Part shown: piece by piece, positions 55,311 to 64,000 of the stretch
How positions within the stretch are numbered: position 1 is the stretch's first letter
Layout of the letters: the number at the start of each line of letters is the position of its first letter
Assembly (NCBI GenBank): GCA_023389195.1
Contig: JAEWET010000008.1
Coordinates: forward strand, 34,363-98,362
DNA from: Aliihoeflea sp023389195
Lineage (GTDB): Bacteria; Pseudomonadota; Alphaproteobacteria; Rhizobiales; Rhizobiaceae
Length of the DNA stretch: 64,000 nt
Reading direction: 5' to 3'
Notes under the pieces: model-generated
What the model saw: only the letters and a program-made list of their open reading frames with translations
The model's database searches: none
What the model was told of the DNA's origin: nothing
Translations under genes and position numbers: made by a program

Positions 55311-55340
55311 TGATCCGGATTGCGCTTAGGGCCGTATCTT
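55311..55340 (+). promoter_or_regulatory. Candidate ECF sigma-E type promoter before the ChrR-like gene
   Basis: TGATCC (55311-55316), 18 bases, then TATCTT (55335-55340), about 78 bases before the ATG. The -35 equals the one I recall for Rhodobacter sigma-E; the -10 is less exact. It shares the spacer length with the candidate at 42893. Confidence 0.45.
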
Positions 55341-55417
55341 GGGAAAACAAGCGGAATATCCGCAGCGTGAAGAGTCGGGAGCCGAATTGAACCAGGGCAA
55401 CGCAGTCGGGGCTTGAA

Positions 55418-56056
55418 ATGACCGCAGAAACCATCGAGACGATCGACGCGCTGATGGCGCGTTACGCAGCGGGCACGCTGCCCTACCCGGCTCACATCCT
55501 CGTCCAGTCGCATCTCGAGATCACCAGCATCAATCGCGACCTCGTCGCCGGCCTCGAAGAACTTGCATCCGATGCGCTGCAGGAAGCCGAGCCGCAGCCG
55601 ATATCGGATTGCGCCCAGCGCCTCACCTCCATCTTCGGCAGCGCCCCGCCGGCCGATGCGATCCGTCATCGCTCAACCAGCATCTTCCCGACCGCACTTC
55701 GCGATTTCGTCGGCTTCGATGCCGACGAGGTGCCGTGGCGCACCAAGATGCCCGGTTTTCGCGAATACGATATGGATGTCGACGGCTGTCATGCAAGCCT
55801 GTTCTGGATCAAGCCCGGCCGCAAGATTCCCGCCCACACCCATGAGGGGCAGGAACTGACGCTGGTGCTCGACGGCGCGTTCACGGACATATTCGGCCGC
55901 TACGGACGCGGCGACATCTCGGTCGCCAACGAGGCGATCGACCACCGCCCGATCGCGGAGAAGGAGCGTCCCTGCATCGGCTTTGCGATCACCGACGCCC
56001 CGCTGCGCTTCACCGGCCCGCTCGGCCAGCGCCTGACCGACATTCTGGGCGCCTGA
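55418..56056 (+). CDS. ChrR-like cupin protein lacking the anti-sigma zinc site
   Basis: A 212-residue protein aligned by eye with ChrR, the zinc anti-sigma factor of the singlet-oxygen sigma factor in Rhodobacter. The C-terminal cupin is intact: His140, His142, Glu146 and His176 match the ChrR cupin zinc ligands His141, His143, Glu147, His177, and LTLVLDGAF and TDAPLRF are shared. The N-terminal anti-sigma domain keeps LMARYAAGTL and His32, but the CxxC ligands are replaced (Thr36 and Asn39) and the N-terminal His is absent. No sigma gene is adjacent. It precedes an SDR gene by 25 bases. Confidence 0.83.
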   Translation: MTAETIETIDALMARYAAGTLPYPAHILVQSHLEITSINRDLVAGLEELASDALQEAEPQPISDCAQRLTSIFGSAPPADAIRHRSTSIFPTALRDFVGFDADEVPWRTKMPGFREYDMDVDGCHASLFWIKPGRKIPAHTHEGQELTLVLDGAFTDIFGRYGRGDISVANEAIDHRPIAEKERPCIGFAITDAPLRFTGPLGQRLTDILGA

Positions 56057-56081
56057 TCTCCTCAATCGAAGGTCCTTGCCG

Positions 56082-56909
56082 ATGACACTCTACCGCGCCC
56101 GCCCCCAGGACGGCGTCGCCTGGATAACCGGCGCCTCGACCGGTATCGGCCGGCAGGTCGCGATCGATCTCGCGCGCGAGGGCTATGTGGTGGCCATCAC
56201 GGCGCGCGACGAGGAAAAGCTGGTCGAGGTGTCGCATGCGGCAAGCGGGCTCTCCGGCCGCATCGTGCCGATGGTTTGCGACGTCACCGACGCGGACGCC
56301 ATGGAGCGAACCGTCCAGCGCATCGAGCGCGAACTCGGGCCCATCGTCCTTGCGGTCTTCAATGCCGGCACCTATTCGCCGACGATCGGCGAGCGGCTGG
56401 AAGTCGCAAACTTCCACGGCACCTTCACGGTCAATCTCTACGGCGTCGTCAACGGCCTCGTCCCGGTTGCCGACAGGATGCGCGACCGCGGCTTCGGCCA
56501 GATCGCGATCACCGGTTCGGTCACCGCCTATTTCGGCCTGCCCTCCGCCGCCGCCTATGGCGCGACCAAAGCGGCGCTGAACAGCATGGCGCGCAGCCTG
56601 AAATACGATTTCGACAAGCAGAACATCCGCATCCAGATGTTCAATCCCGGCTTCGTCGCGACGCCGCTGACCGCAAAGAACAAATTCCCGATGCCCGCCT
56701 TGATGAAGGTGGAGGATGCCGGCGCGCGCTATGTCGAGGGCCTGAAGACCGGCGGGTTCGAGGCCTCGTTCCCGCGCCGATTGTCCTATGTTCTCAAAGC
56801 GTTCGGCTATCTTCCGGATTCACTTTATTATCGCCTCGTCAAGCGCGTGACCGGCTGGGACAAGCGCCGCGTCGCCTCCGGCAAGGACAAGCGCCGCACG
56901 GTCAACTGA
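56082..56909 (+). CDS. Short-chain dehydrogenase/reductase
   Basis: A 275-residue SDR. Cofactor motif TGASTGIGRQVA near residue 16, NAG at about 93, catalytic Ser in ITGSVTAYFG and Tyr-x-x-x-Lys in YGATKAAL near 160. The C-terminal ~50 residues are basic (GWDKRRVASGKDKRRT) and extend past the core. The ATG at 56082 is preceded by GAAGG; a TTG at 56076 is an alternative. SDR genes of this type accompany the flavoprotein-DUF1365-cfa group elsewhere. The stop overlaps the convergent MFS gene by eight bases. Confidence 0.88.
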   Translation: MTLYRARPQDGVAWITGASTGIGRQVAIDLAREGYVVAITARDEEKLVEVSHAASGLSGRIVPMVCDVTDADAMERTVQRIERELGPIVLAVFNAGTYSPTIGERLEVANFHGTFTVNLYGVVNGLVPVADRMRDRGFGQIAITGSVTAYFGLPSAAAYGATKAALNSMARSLKYDFDKQNIRIQMFNPGFVATPLTAKNKFPMPALMKVEDAGARYVEGLKTGGFEASFPRRLSYVLKAFGYLPDSLYYRLVKRVTGWDKRRVASGKDKRRTVN

Positions 56910-58212
56910 CCGCCTCGATCCGCGACCGCAATCCCCGCTGCGTCGTCTCGTCGAGCGGAAAATTCCACATCAGGCCGATCGCTGCGAGCTTGAGCGCCAC
57001 CGGCACCCACGCATAGGTGACGGCAAGCGCGGTCAGCGCCCACGCATCATTGTCGCCGCCCGCTTCGAACCCGAAGAATTGCAGCAGCGGAAAGGCGAGC
57101 CCGACGGCGAGCGCCAGCGAAAGCTTGGTCGCAAGGCTCCACGCGGCGAAATAGAGCCCCGAGCGTTGCTCGCCCGACGCGGCCGTGTCGACGTCGATGA
57201 CGTCGGCCTGGATCGCCGCCGGCAGCGCGAGGTCGAAGCCGAGCGTCAGCCCGGTCGCGACCGACAGCACGGCGAAGGCCAGCCAGTTGCCCTCGCCGAT
57301 GAGCGGCGCGAAGGCGAAGACGGCGCAGGTGAAGAGCATCGCCACGCACCACGCGCGATGCTTTCCGAACCGCCGCGCGGCCGCCAGCGCCAGCGGCATG
57401 CCGGCAATGCCGGCGAGGAAATAGACGAAGAGAAGCGGCCCGCGCATTTCGGGCAGGCCGAGCCGGTCGGAAACGAAATAAAGGAAGAGCGTCGCGGGAA
57501 TGCCGTTGGCGAGGCCGTTGATGAGAAACGCCGCGATCAGCCGCAGAAACGGCCCGTTGCGCCCCATGTGGCGGAGCCCGTCGCGCAGATCGAGCCGGGT
57601 TCGCGAATATTCGCGCGGCTCGGGCACCCGCCAGACGGTGAGCCCGCCCAGCGCCAGAAGCAGGACGGCGACGACGATGCCGAGCACGGCAAGACCATGC
57701 AGCCCTTCTGCGCTCTCCATGCCGATGGCGAAGGGCAGCGCGATGGCGAGAAGCGTGCCGACAAGCGTGAACCCCTCGCGAAAGCCCGCCACCCGCGCCC
57801 GCTCGCGATAGTCGCCCGCCATCTCCGCGCCCCATGAGGTCAGCGGAATGATCGCCGCCGTATAGCCCAGCGAAAGCACGGCGCCCCAGAAGACCAGATG
57901 GCCCGGACCCGCATCGACGGGCGGCCAGAACAGCATCAGCGCGGCAAGCGCCGCAATCGGCAGCGAGGCGAGAAACGTCGCCCGCCGCCGCCCCATGGAC
58001 GGCCGCCAACGATCCGCCATCCAGCCGACCAGCGGGTCGTTGAACGCATCGAACAGGCGAACGAAGAGCAGCGCCGCCCCGACGGAGGCCAGCGAAAGCC
58101 CGAGCGCTTCCGAATAGAAGGTCGGCACGATGATGTAGAGCGGCAGGGTCAGCGCCGCGAGCGGGATCGCGGGCAGCGCGTAGAGGACAAGGCGGGATGC
58201 CTTCAGGGTCAT
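56902..58212 (-). CDS. MFS transporter, GPH (sodium:galactoside-like) family
   Basis: A 436-residue carrier with 12 predicted helices. The segment VRLFDAFNDPLVGWMADRW, GRRRATFL near residue 50-80 is the GPH/MFS_2 hallmark. Such a transporter is a usual member of the SDR-flavoprotein-DUF1365-cfa clusters I recall, where the cargo is unknown. It is convergent with the SDR gene, so it has its own promoter. Confidence 0.85.
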   Translation of the reverse strand: MTLKASRLVLYALPAIPLAALTLPLYIIVPTFYSEALGLSLASVGAALLFVRLFDAFNDPLVGWMADRWRPSMGRRRATFLASLPIAALAALMLFWPPVDAGPGHLVFWGAVLSLGYTAAIIPLTSWGAEMAGDYRERARVAGFREGFTLVGTLLAIALPFAIGMESAEGLHGLAVLGIVVAVLLLALGGLTVWRVPEPREYSRTRLDLRDGLRHMGRNGPFLRLIAAFLINGLANGIPATLFLYFVSDRLGLPEMRGPLLFVYFLAGIAGMPLALAAARRFGKHRAWCVAMLFTCAVFAFAPLIGEGNWLAFAVLSVATGLTLGFDLALPAAIQADVIDVDTAASGEQRSGLYFAAWSLATKLSLALAVGLAFPLLQFFGFEAGGDNDAWALTALAVTYAWVPVALKLAAIGLMWNFPLDETTQRGLRSRIEAVS

Positions 58213-58305
58213 GACGGGCTTTCAGGCGGCAGGAACTGTTGATGTTTACGCCGAAAAGGCACATTCGGTTTCGATGGCAGAAGCATATGCGACGAGGCAG
58301 GTGGG

Positions 58306-59313
58306 ATGGCGAAGGCAGGGCCGGGCAAGCAAGGCAGGCGCGGGATGTGGGCGATCCTCGCCGTATTTCTTCTGACCGCAATCGGCGCCGCGGCATTTTT
58401 CGCCGGCCCGCGCGTCGCCGTCGACACGACCCTGACCTTCGATCCCGCGACGATCGGCGAGGATGTCGAAGCCTATCTGGCCGGCCGCGAGCGCGACGTG
58501 CCGAACCTGCGCGACGGCGTCGGCAAGGAAATCGTCTGGGCGTTCCCCACCTCCAAGGCCCGCACGCCGCTCGCCATCGTCTACATTCACGGATTTTCCG
58601 CCTCGAGCGGCGAGATCCGCCCCGTTCCCGACGAGATCGCATCGCGCCTCGGCGCCAACCTCTTCTTCACCCGCCTGACCGGCCACGGCCAGGACGGCGC
58701 GGCGATGGCGACGGGAAGCGTCAACGCGTGGGTCAACGACTACGCCGAGGCGATCGAGATCGGACGCCGGCTTGGCTCGCGCGTCGTCGTCGTCGCGACA
58801 TCCACCGGCGCCGGCCTTGCCACATGGGCCGCGACGCAGCCCGAACTGTCCGAAGATGTTGCAGCCCTCGTTCTCGTTTCGCCGAACTACCGCATCCGCG
58901 CGGCGGGCGCCTCGCTCCTGACCGGTCCATGGGGCGGCCGGGTCGCGCGCCTTGCCAGCGGCGCCGAGCGCCAGTTCACGCCGCGCAACGAGGCGCATGG
59001 CAGATTGTGGACCCCGCGCTATCCGACCGAGGCGATCCTGCCGATGGCCGCGCTGACGAAGCTCGCGCATGATGCGCCGGTCGAGGAGATCGGCATCCCC
59101 GCCTTCTTCGTCTATTCGGCGGGCGACCGGATCGTTGACGCCGAGGTGACGGCCGACATCGCCGCGCGCTGGGGCGCGCTTTCGGACAGCCTGTTGATCG
59201 AAAGCTCCGGCGACCCGCAGAACCACGTCATCGCCGGCGACGCACTCTCGCCGCAGACCAACGAGCTCATCATCGAGACGAGCGTCAACTGGCTGCGCGA
59301 AAACGCGCTTTAG
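58306..59313 (+). CDS. Membrane-anchored alpha/beta hydrolase
   Basis: A 335-residue protein with one N-terminal helix (MWAILAVFLLTAIGAAAFFAG, residues 14-34) and an alpha/beta hydrolase domain facing the periplasm. The oxyanion segment is VYIHGFSAS near residue 93; the nucleophile elbow is ATSTGAG near 167, so the first Gly of GxSxG is Ala; the acid is in SAGDRIVD and the histidine in PQNHVIAG. It resembles lysophospholipase/serine aminopeptidase types; substrate unknown. Confidence 0.82.
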   Translation: MAKAGPGKQGRRGMWAILAVFLLTAIGAAAFFAGPRVAVDTTLTFDPATIGEDVEAYLAGRERDVPNLRDGVGKEIVWAFPTSKARTPLAIVYIHGFSASSGEIRPVPDEIASRLGANLFFTRLTGHGQDGAAMATGSVNAWVNDYAEAIEIGRRLGSRVVVVATSTGAGLATWAATQPELSEDVAALVLVSPNYRIRAAGASLLTGPWGGRVARLASGAERQFTPRNEAHGRLWTPRYPTEAILPMAALTKLAHDAPVEEIGIPAFFVYSAGDRIVDAEVTADIAARWGALSDSLLIESSGDPQNHVIAGDALSPQTNELIIETSVNWLRENAL

Positions 59314-60542
59314 GCGGTGGCGAGCTTCGCCCTTTCCGGCTTCGCGTCCCGCACGAACAGGTAGATGAAGAGCGAGATCGCCAGCATCGCGGCATAGAAG
59401 GCGAAGAGCGCGGCATAGCCGGATTCAGGCTGGCCCGTGACCGCATTGGCCGAGACGATCGGCCCCGTCGCGAACTGCATGACGCCGACGCCGCCGATGG
59501 AGAAGAAGTTGAGAAGCGTCACGCCGCGCCCCGTCAGATGCGCCGGCAGGAAGGCGCGGCCATGCGCCATCAGGAGGCCGTAAGCGGCCCCTGTCACGCC
59601 GATCAGCACGAAGATGATCGTCGTCTGGGCGATGCTCGTGACGGGGTTGAGCGCGAGATAGACGAGGACGGCAAGGCTGAGCGAATTGCCGACGATCGCC
59701 ACCCATTTGCGCGTGCGGAAGATCGTGTCGAGCGGCCCGTAGATGAACCCGCCCGCCACCATCGCCAGCGCCATGAAGAGCGTGACCTGCCCGATCATCA
59801 GCGCATCGGCGCCATAGACGTCGGAGAGATAGGGACCGGCCCAAAGGCCGCGGATGCCGGCTGCGGCGGCGTAGTTGATGGCGGTCAGCGGAAACAGCGC
59901 CCACAGGACCTTCAGCTTGAAGAGTTCCAGATAGCCGGAGAACCCGGCCCCCGCCGCAAAGCTCGCATCGCGATGCGGATCGCGCAGGAAAACCATGATG
60001 GCGCAGGCGGTGAGAAGCGTGACGACGCCAAGCCCCATCATCACCGGACGCCAGCCGAATGCTTCGGCGGCAGTGGCCAGCGGCGAGGCGCCGACGACAT
60101 TGCCGAGCGAGCCGAAGGCGACGAGCCAGGAGGTGAGGATCGCCAGCCGCGCGGTCGAATAGGTGTGGGCGAAGATGAAGACCGAGGCCATCAGCACCGG
60201 CGCGCAGCCGACGCCGATGAGCGCCATCGCCGTGATCACCATCCAGGGCTGGGTTGCGAAAGCGAAGAGAAACGCCCCGCCCCCGCCGCCGATGGCGAGC
60301 AGGACGGCGGCCGTTCGCTTGGGGCCGTATCTGTCGAGGCACACGCCGACCACGAACTGCATCGCCGAGAACGATGCGAACCACGCGCCCGAGGCGAGCG
60401 AAAGGTCGGTATTGGTCGCCCCGAGCTCGGAGCCCAGAACCGGTGTGAGGACCGCCAGAAAGGAGCGGTAGAATTGCGACAGCACATAGGCGATCGCAAG
60501 AGCGGCCAAGCCAGCCATGAAGCGTTTCCCGTCGACTTTCAT
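59310..60542 (-). CDS. MFS transporter
   Basis: A 410-residue carrier with about 12 helices, with loop-2 motif VCLDRYGPKRTAA near residue 68. It ends in a short basic tail (RDAKPERAKLATA). The ATG at 60542 is favoured over the GTG at 60554. The stop region overlaps the convergent hydrolase gene by four bases. Substrate unknown; the family includes anion and nitrate/oxalate carriers. Confidence 0.85.
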   Translation of the reverse strand: MKVDGKRFMAGLAALAIAYVLSQFYRSFLAVLTPVLGSELGATNTDLSLASGAWFASFSAMQFVVGVCLDRYGPKRTAAVLLAIGGGGGAFLFAFATQPWMVITAMALIGVGCAPVLMASVFIFAHTYSTARLAILTSWLVAFGSLGNVVGASPLATAAEAFGWRPVMMGLGVVTLLTACAIMVFLRDPHRDASFAAGAGFSGYLELFKLKVLWALFPLTAINYAAAAGIRGLWAGPYLSDVYGADALMIGQVTLFMALAMVAGGFIYGPLDTIFRTRKWVAIVGNSLSLAVLVYLALNPVTSIAQTTIIFVLIGVTGAAYGLLMAHGRAFLPAHLTGRGVTLLNFFSIGGVGVMQFATGPIVSANAVTGQPESGYAALFAFYAAMLAISLFIYLFVRDAKPERAKLATA

Positions 60543-60599
60543 TGGTGCGGCCACCCGGCCGACGGGAAACGGATTAGTTGATTAACGCGTTAGGCGCAA

Positions 60600-61958
<1,359 letters not shown>

Positions 61959-62215
61959 AATGATCTCTTCCGGCGGACCGCGATGCGGCCGCACGTTGCG
62001 GGACGCCGGGGCGCAAAAGCCCGGCAGGTCCTGATGTGATGAACGACAAGGCGCGGGAGGAAAGCCCGGACATTTGCGCTGTCGCGCCCGCCGCGTCATG
62101 TGGCGGGACTTGCCCCACGGCCGTAACCGGGAACGGGGCGCGACGAAGTCTCGGTGAGAAAGCCGTGCGATGAACTCGCCGGCCCAGGCGCCTGTGCCGC
62201 GCATATGGGGGATGG

Positions 62216-62244
62216 GCCGCGGAAAAGCAAACGAATTCCGCGGC
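62216..62244 (-). terminator. Hairpin after nhaA
   Basis: A perfect 9-bp stem GCCGCGGAA/TTCCGCGGC (62216-62224 with 62236-62244) with an 11-base loop, seven bases past the nhaA stop on the minus strand. No T tract follows, so termination strength is uncertain. Confidence 0.5.
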
Positions 62245-62250
62245 ACCCTC

Positions 62251-63438
62251 CTATCGCGACGGGCTGGGCGGCCAGTCCTGGGGCGCGAAGCGCAGCAGCA
62301 GGTAGCCGAGCAGGCCGGCGACGAAGGATCCGGCGAGGATGCCGATCTTGGCTTCCGATTGCAGCACCAGGCTGTCGGGGAAGGCGAGCAGCGTGATGAA
62401 CAGGCTCATCGTGAAGCCGATGCCGCACAGCAGCGCGGTCCCGGCGAGCTGCATCTTTCCGGCATAGGCGGGCATGTCCGCGAGGCCGATACGGATCGCG
62501 ACAAAGGAGAAGCCCAGCACGCCGACCAGCTTGCCGATAAACAGGCCAAGCCCGACCCCGAGCGTGACCGGCGCGACCAGCGCGTCCGACGAGAGACCGA
62601 CGACCGTGACGCCCGCGTTGGCGAGGCCGAAGATGGGCACGACGATGAAGCCCACCGGAATGTGCAGGGCGTGCTCGAGGCGGTGGAGCGGGCTCTTCTC
62701 CTCGTCGTCGGGCCGGCCCGGCGTGGCTCTCAGCGGGATCGTGAAGGCGAGCAGGACGCCGGCCAGCGTCGCGTGGACGCCAGAGCGCAGCACCAGCACC
62801 CACAGGACAAGCCCCAGCAGCAGGTAGGGGGTGAGTGACTTCACGCCGGCACGGTTCATCGCGAACAGCACGGCGATCACGGCGGCGGCTCCGGCGAGGT
62901 CGATCACCGAAAGCCCGGCCGTGTAGAACAGGGCGATGATGATCACCGCGCCGAGGTCGTCTATGATGGCGAGGGCGGCCAGGAAGATCTTCAGCGACGC
63001 CGGCACGCGCGGTCCGAGCAGCGAGATGACGCCGAGCGCGAAGGCGATGTCGGTCGCGGCGGGAATGGCCCAGCCGCGCGCCGTCTCGCCCGGATTGAAC
63101 GCCAGATAGATGAGTGCCGGTACGATCATGCCGCCGGCCGCGGCAATGCCCGGCAGCGCGCGCCGCGACCACGTCGACAGCTGGCCGTCGAGGCATTCGC
63201 GCTTGATCTCCAGGCCAACCATCAGGAAGAACACGGCCATCAGGCCGTCATTGATCCAGTGCGAGACCGACAGCGGGCCGAGATACGTCTTCAGGACCGC
63301 GTTGTAGGCGCCGACCAGCGGCGAGTTGGCGATCAGAAGCGCCAGTGCCGCCGCGCCCATGAGGACGAGACCGGCGGAGGACTGGCCGTCGAGGAAGCGA
63401 CGAAGGGCGCTGGGGTGGGCGTGCGTCTTGGCGGACAT
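62251..63438 (-). CDS. nhaA: Na+/H+ antiporter NhaA
   Basis: A 395-residue antiporter with about 12 helices. The family text is clear: NDGLMAVFFLMVGLEIKREC near residue 63, PAATDIAFALGV near 125 (the conserved Asp of helix IV), LAIIDDLGAVIIIALFYT near 152 (the Asp pair of helix V that carries Na+/H+), and LCGIGFTMSLFI near 335. It exports sodium for protons, for pH and salt homeostasis. The ATG is at 63438; the longer upstream frame is unsupported. Confidence 0.95.
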   Translation of the reverse strand: MSAKTHAHPSALRRFLDGQSSAGLVLMGAAALALLIANSPLVGAYNAVLKTYLGPLSVSHWINDGLMAVFFLMVGLEIKRECLDGQLSTWSRRALPGIAAAGGMIVPALIYLAFNPGETARGWAIPAATDIAFALGVISLLGPRVPASLKIFLAALAIIDDLGAVIIIALFYTAGLSVIDLAGAAAVIAVLFAMNRAGVKSLTPYLLLGLVLWVLVLRSGVHATLAGVLLAFTIPLRATPGRPDDEEKSPLHRLEHALHIPVGFIVVPIFGLANAGVTVVGLSSDALVAPVTLGVGLGLFIGKLVGVLGFSFVAIRIGLADMPAYAGKMQLAGTALLCGIGFTMSLFITLLAFPDSLVLQSEAKIGILAGSFVAGLLGYLLLRFAPQDWPPSPSR

Positions 63439-63572
63439 GCGGACTCCGGGCAGGCTTCGACTGCGCTGGCGGCCCGACCAGCGTTGAAACCTGCCGACCT
63501 GGAGGACGGCACCCGGACGGGATATGGCACCCTCGGGCGGCGGGCGCAACCGCCGTTGCGCCGAGAGCCGTC

Positions 63573-64000
63573 TCAGGCCGCGCCGTCGGCCATCTCCATC
63601 AGCTTCAGCACGGTGTTCCAGTTTCTCGCCGTGTTCGGCACACCGATGCCCTTGTCGAACCTGGCAGCGAGCTTCGACGTGCCGAAGCCGTTCGGCGTGT
63701 GGAGGTAGGCGGCCCGGCCGACGACCTCGATGCGTTCACCTCCCTGGGCGACCGCGCGGAGCGTCGTCAGCGCCTCGGCCTTCGGCGCCGATTCGAGCCA
63801 GGCGGCATGCAGGAACTTCGGCGTCTTCACCGCATCCGGGAACGGGTTGGCGTCGATGACGTCCGACCACTCGCCGCGCGAGACGACGTGGATGTCCTTG
63901 TCGAAGCCGAACTCGCGCCTGCAGATCGCCGCGACGTCGTCGCGGACGCGGTCGCGGCCCTTGTGGCTGACCAGCAGGGCGTTGCCGCTGTTGATGTAGG
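63573..64000 (-). CDS. DUF1697 domain protein (N-terminus cut by window edge)
   Basis: The frame is open to the last base of the window (codon phase from 63998), giving at least 142 residues. It begins within YINSGNALLVSHKGR and continues through FGFDKDIHVVSR, DANPFPDAVKTPKF and ends GFGTSKLAARFDKGIGV, TARNWNTVLKLMEMA, all typical of DUF1697 proteins (usually 170-185 residues). Function unknown. A GTG at 63830 inside the gene is not the start. Confidence 0.88.
   Translation of the reverse strand, partial: YINSGNALLVSHKGRDRVRDDVAAICRREFGFDKDIHVVSRGEWSDVIDANPFPDAVKTPKFLHAAWLESAPKAEALTTLRAVAQGGERIEVVGRAAYLHTPNGFGTSKLAARFDKGIGVPNTARNWNTVLKLMEMADGAA

Overview
The window reads as chromosome (or large replicon) of a GC-rich alphaproteobacterium, most probably Hyphomicrobiales (Rhizobiales). 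Reasons: dense operons with ATGA/TGATG couplings, frequent TTG/GTG starts after good Shine-Dalgarno sites, many ABC and TRAP uptake systems, a selenocysteine formate dehydrogenase locus of the rhizobial type, and rhizobial-style palindromic intergenic repeats. No insertion sequence, phage gene or CRISPR array was seen.

Layout. 1-6992 (+): an oligopeptide-type ABC importer (binding protein cut by the window edge, two permeases, fused double ATPase) followed by two M20 hydrolases separated by an inverted-repeat element. 7025-19154: a complete selenocysteine module. The minus-strand operon fdoG(Sec)-fdoH-fdoI-fdhE-selA-Sel1 protein-selB-tRNA-Sec-two unknown genes faces a divergent selD (+), with a shared regulatory gap. 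The in-frame TGA in fdoG is confirmed by motif continuity on both sides. The selB frame runs straight through the tRNA-Sec gene and ends in ATGA with the next gene.

19980-25950 (-): a TetR regulator, a TAXI-type TRAP transporter and three enzymes (LigI-like lactonase, GalB-like hydratase, LigK/GalC-like aldolase) that together would turn 2-pyrone-4,6-dicarboxylate into pyruvate and oxaloacetate. 26303-33472: a DctPQM TRAP importer, a VOC protein, a RuBisCO-like protein and a DUF1537 acid-sugar kinase in one operon, with a divergent LacI-type regulator. 33516-40974: a hydroxamate-type siderophore system (AraC regulator, TonB receptor, FhuC/D/B-like importer) and a truncated second receptor abutting tRNA-Ser(TGA).

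41132-47902 (+): glutaminase, a methyltransferase, then photolyase, flavin oxidoreductase, DUF1365 and cyclopropane-fatty-acid synthase. This set, with the ChrR-like cupin protein, SDR and MFS genes at 55418-58212, resembles the singlet-oxygen/ECF sigma-E regulon described in Rhodobacter; two gaps carry similar TGATCC-N18-TA promoter candidates. 48087-55182: periplasmic nucleotidase/phosphodiesterase, Lrp and alanine dehydrogenase, then cysK-alaX-sseA-GNAT. 58306-64000: a membrane-anchored hydrolase, an MFS carrier, an RhlE-type helicase, NhaA and a DUF1697 gene cut by the right edge.

Starts were chosen from Shine-Dalgarno sites and family N-termini, so several differ from the longest open frame. 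Functions rest on motifs and family resemblance read by eye; no database search was possible.
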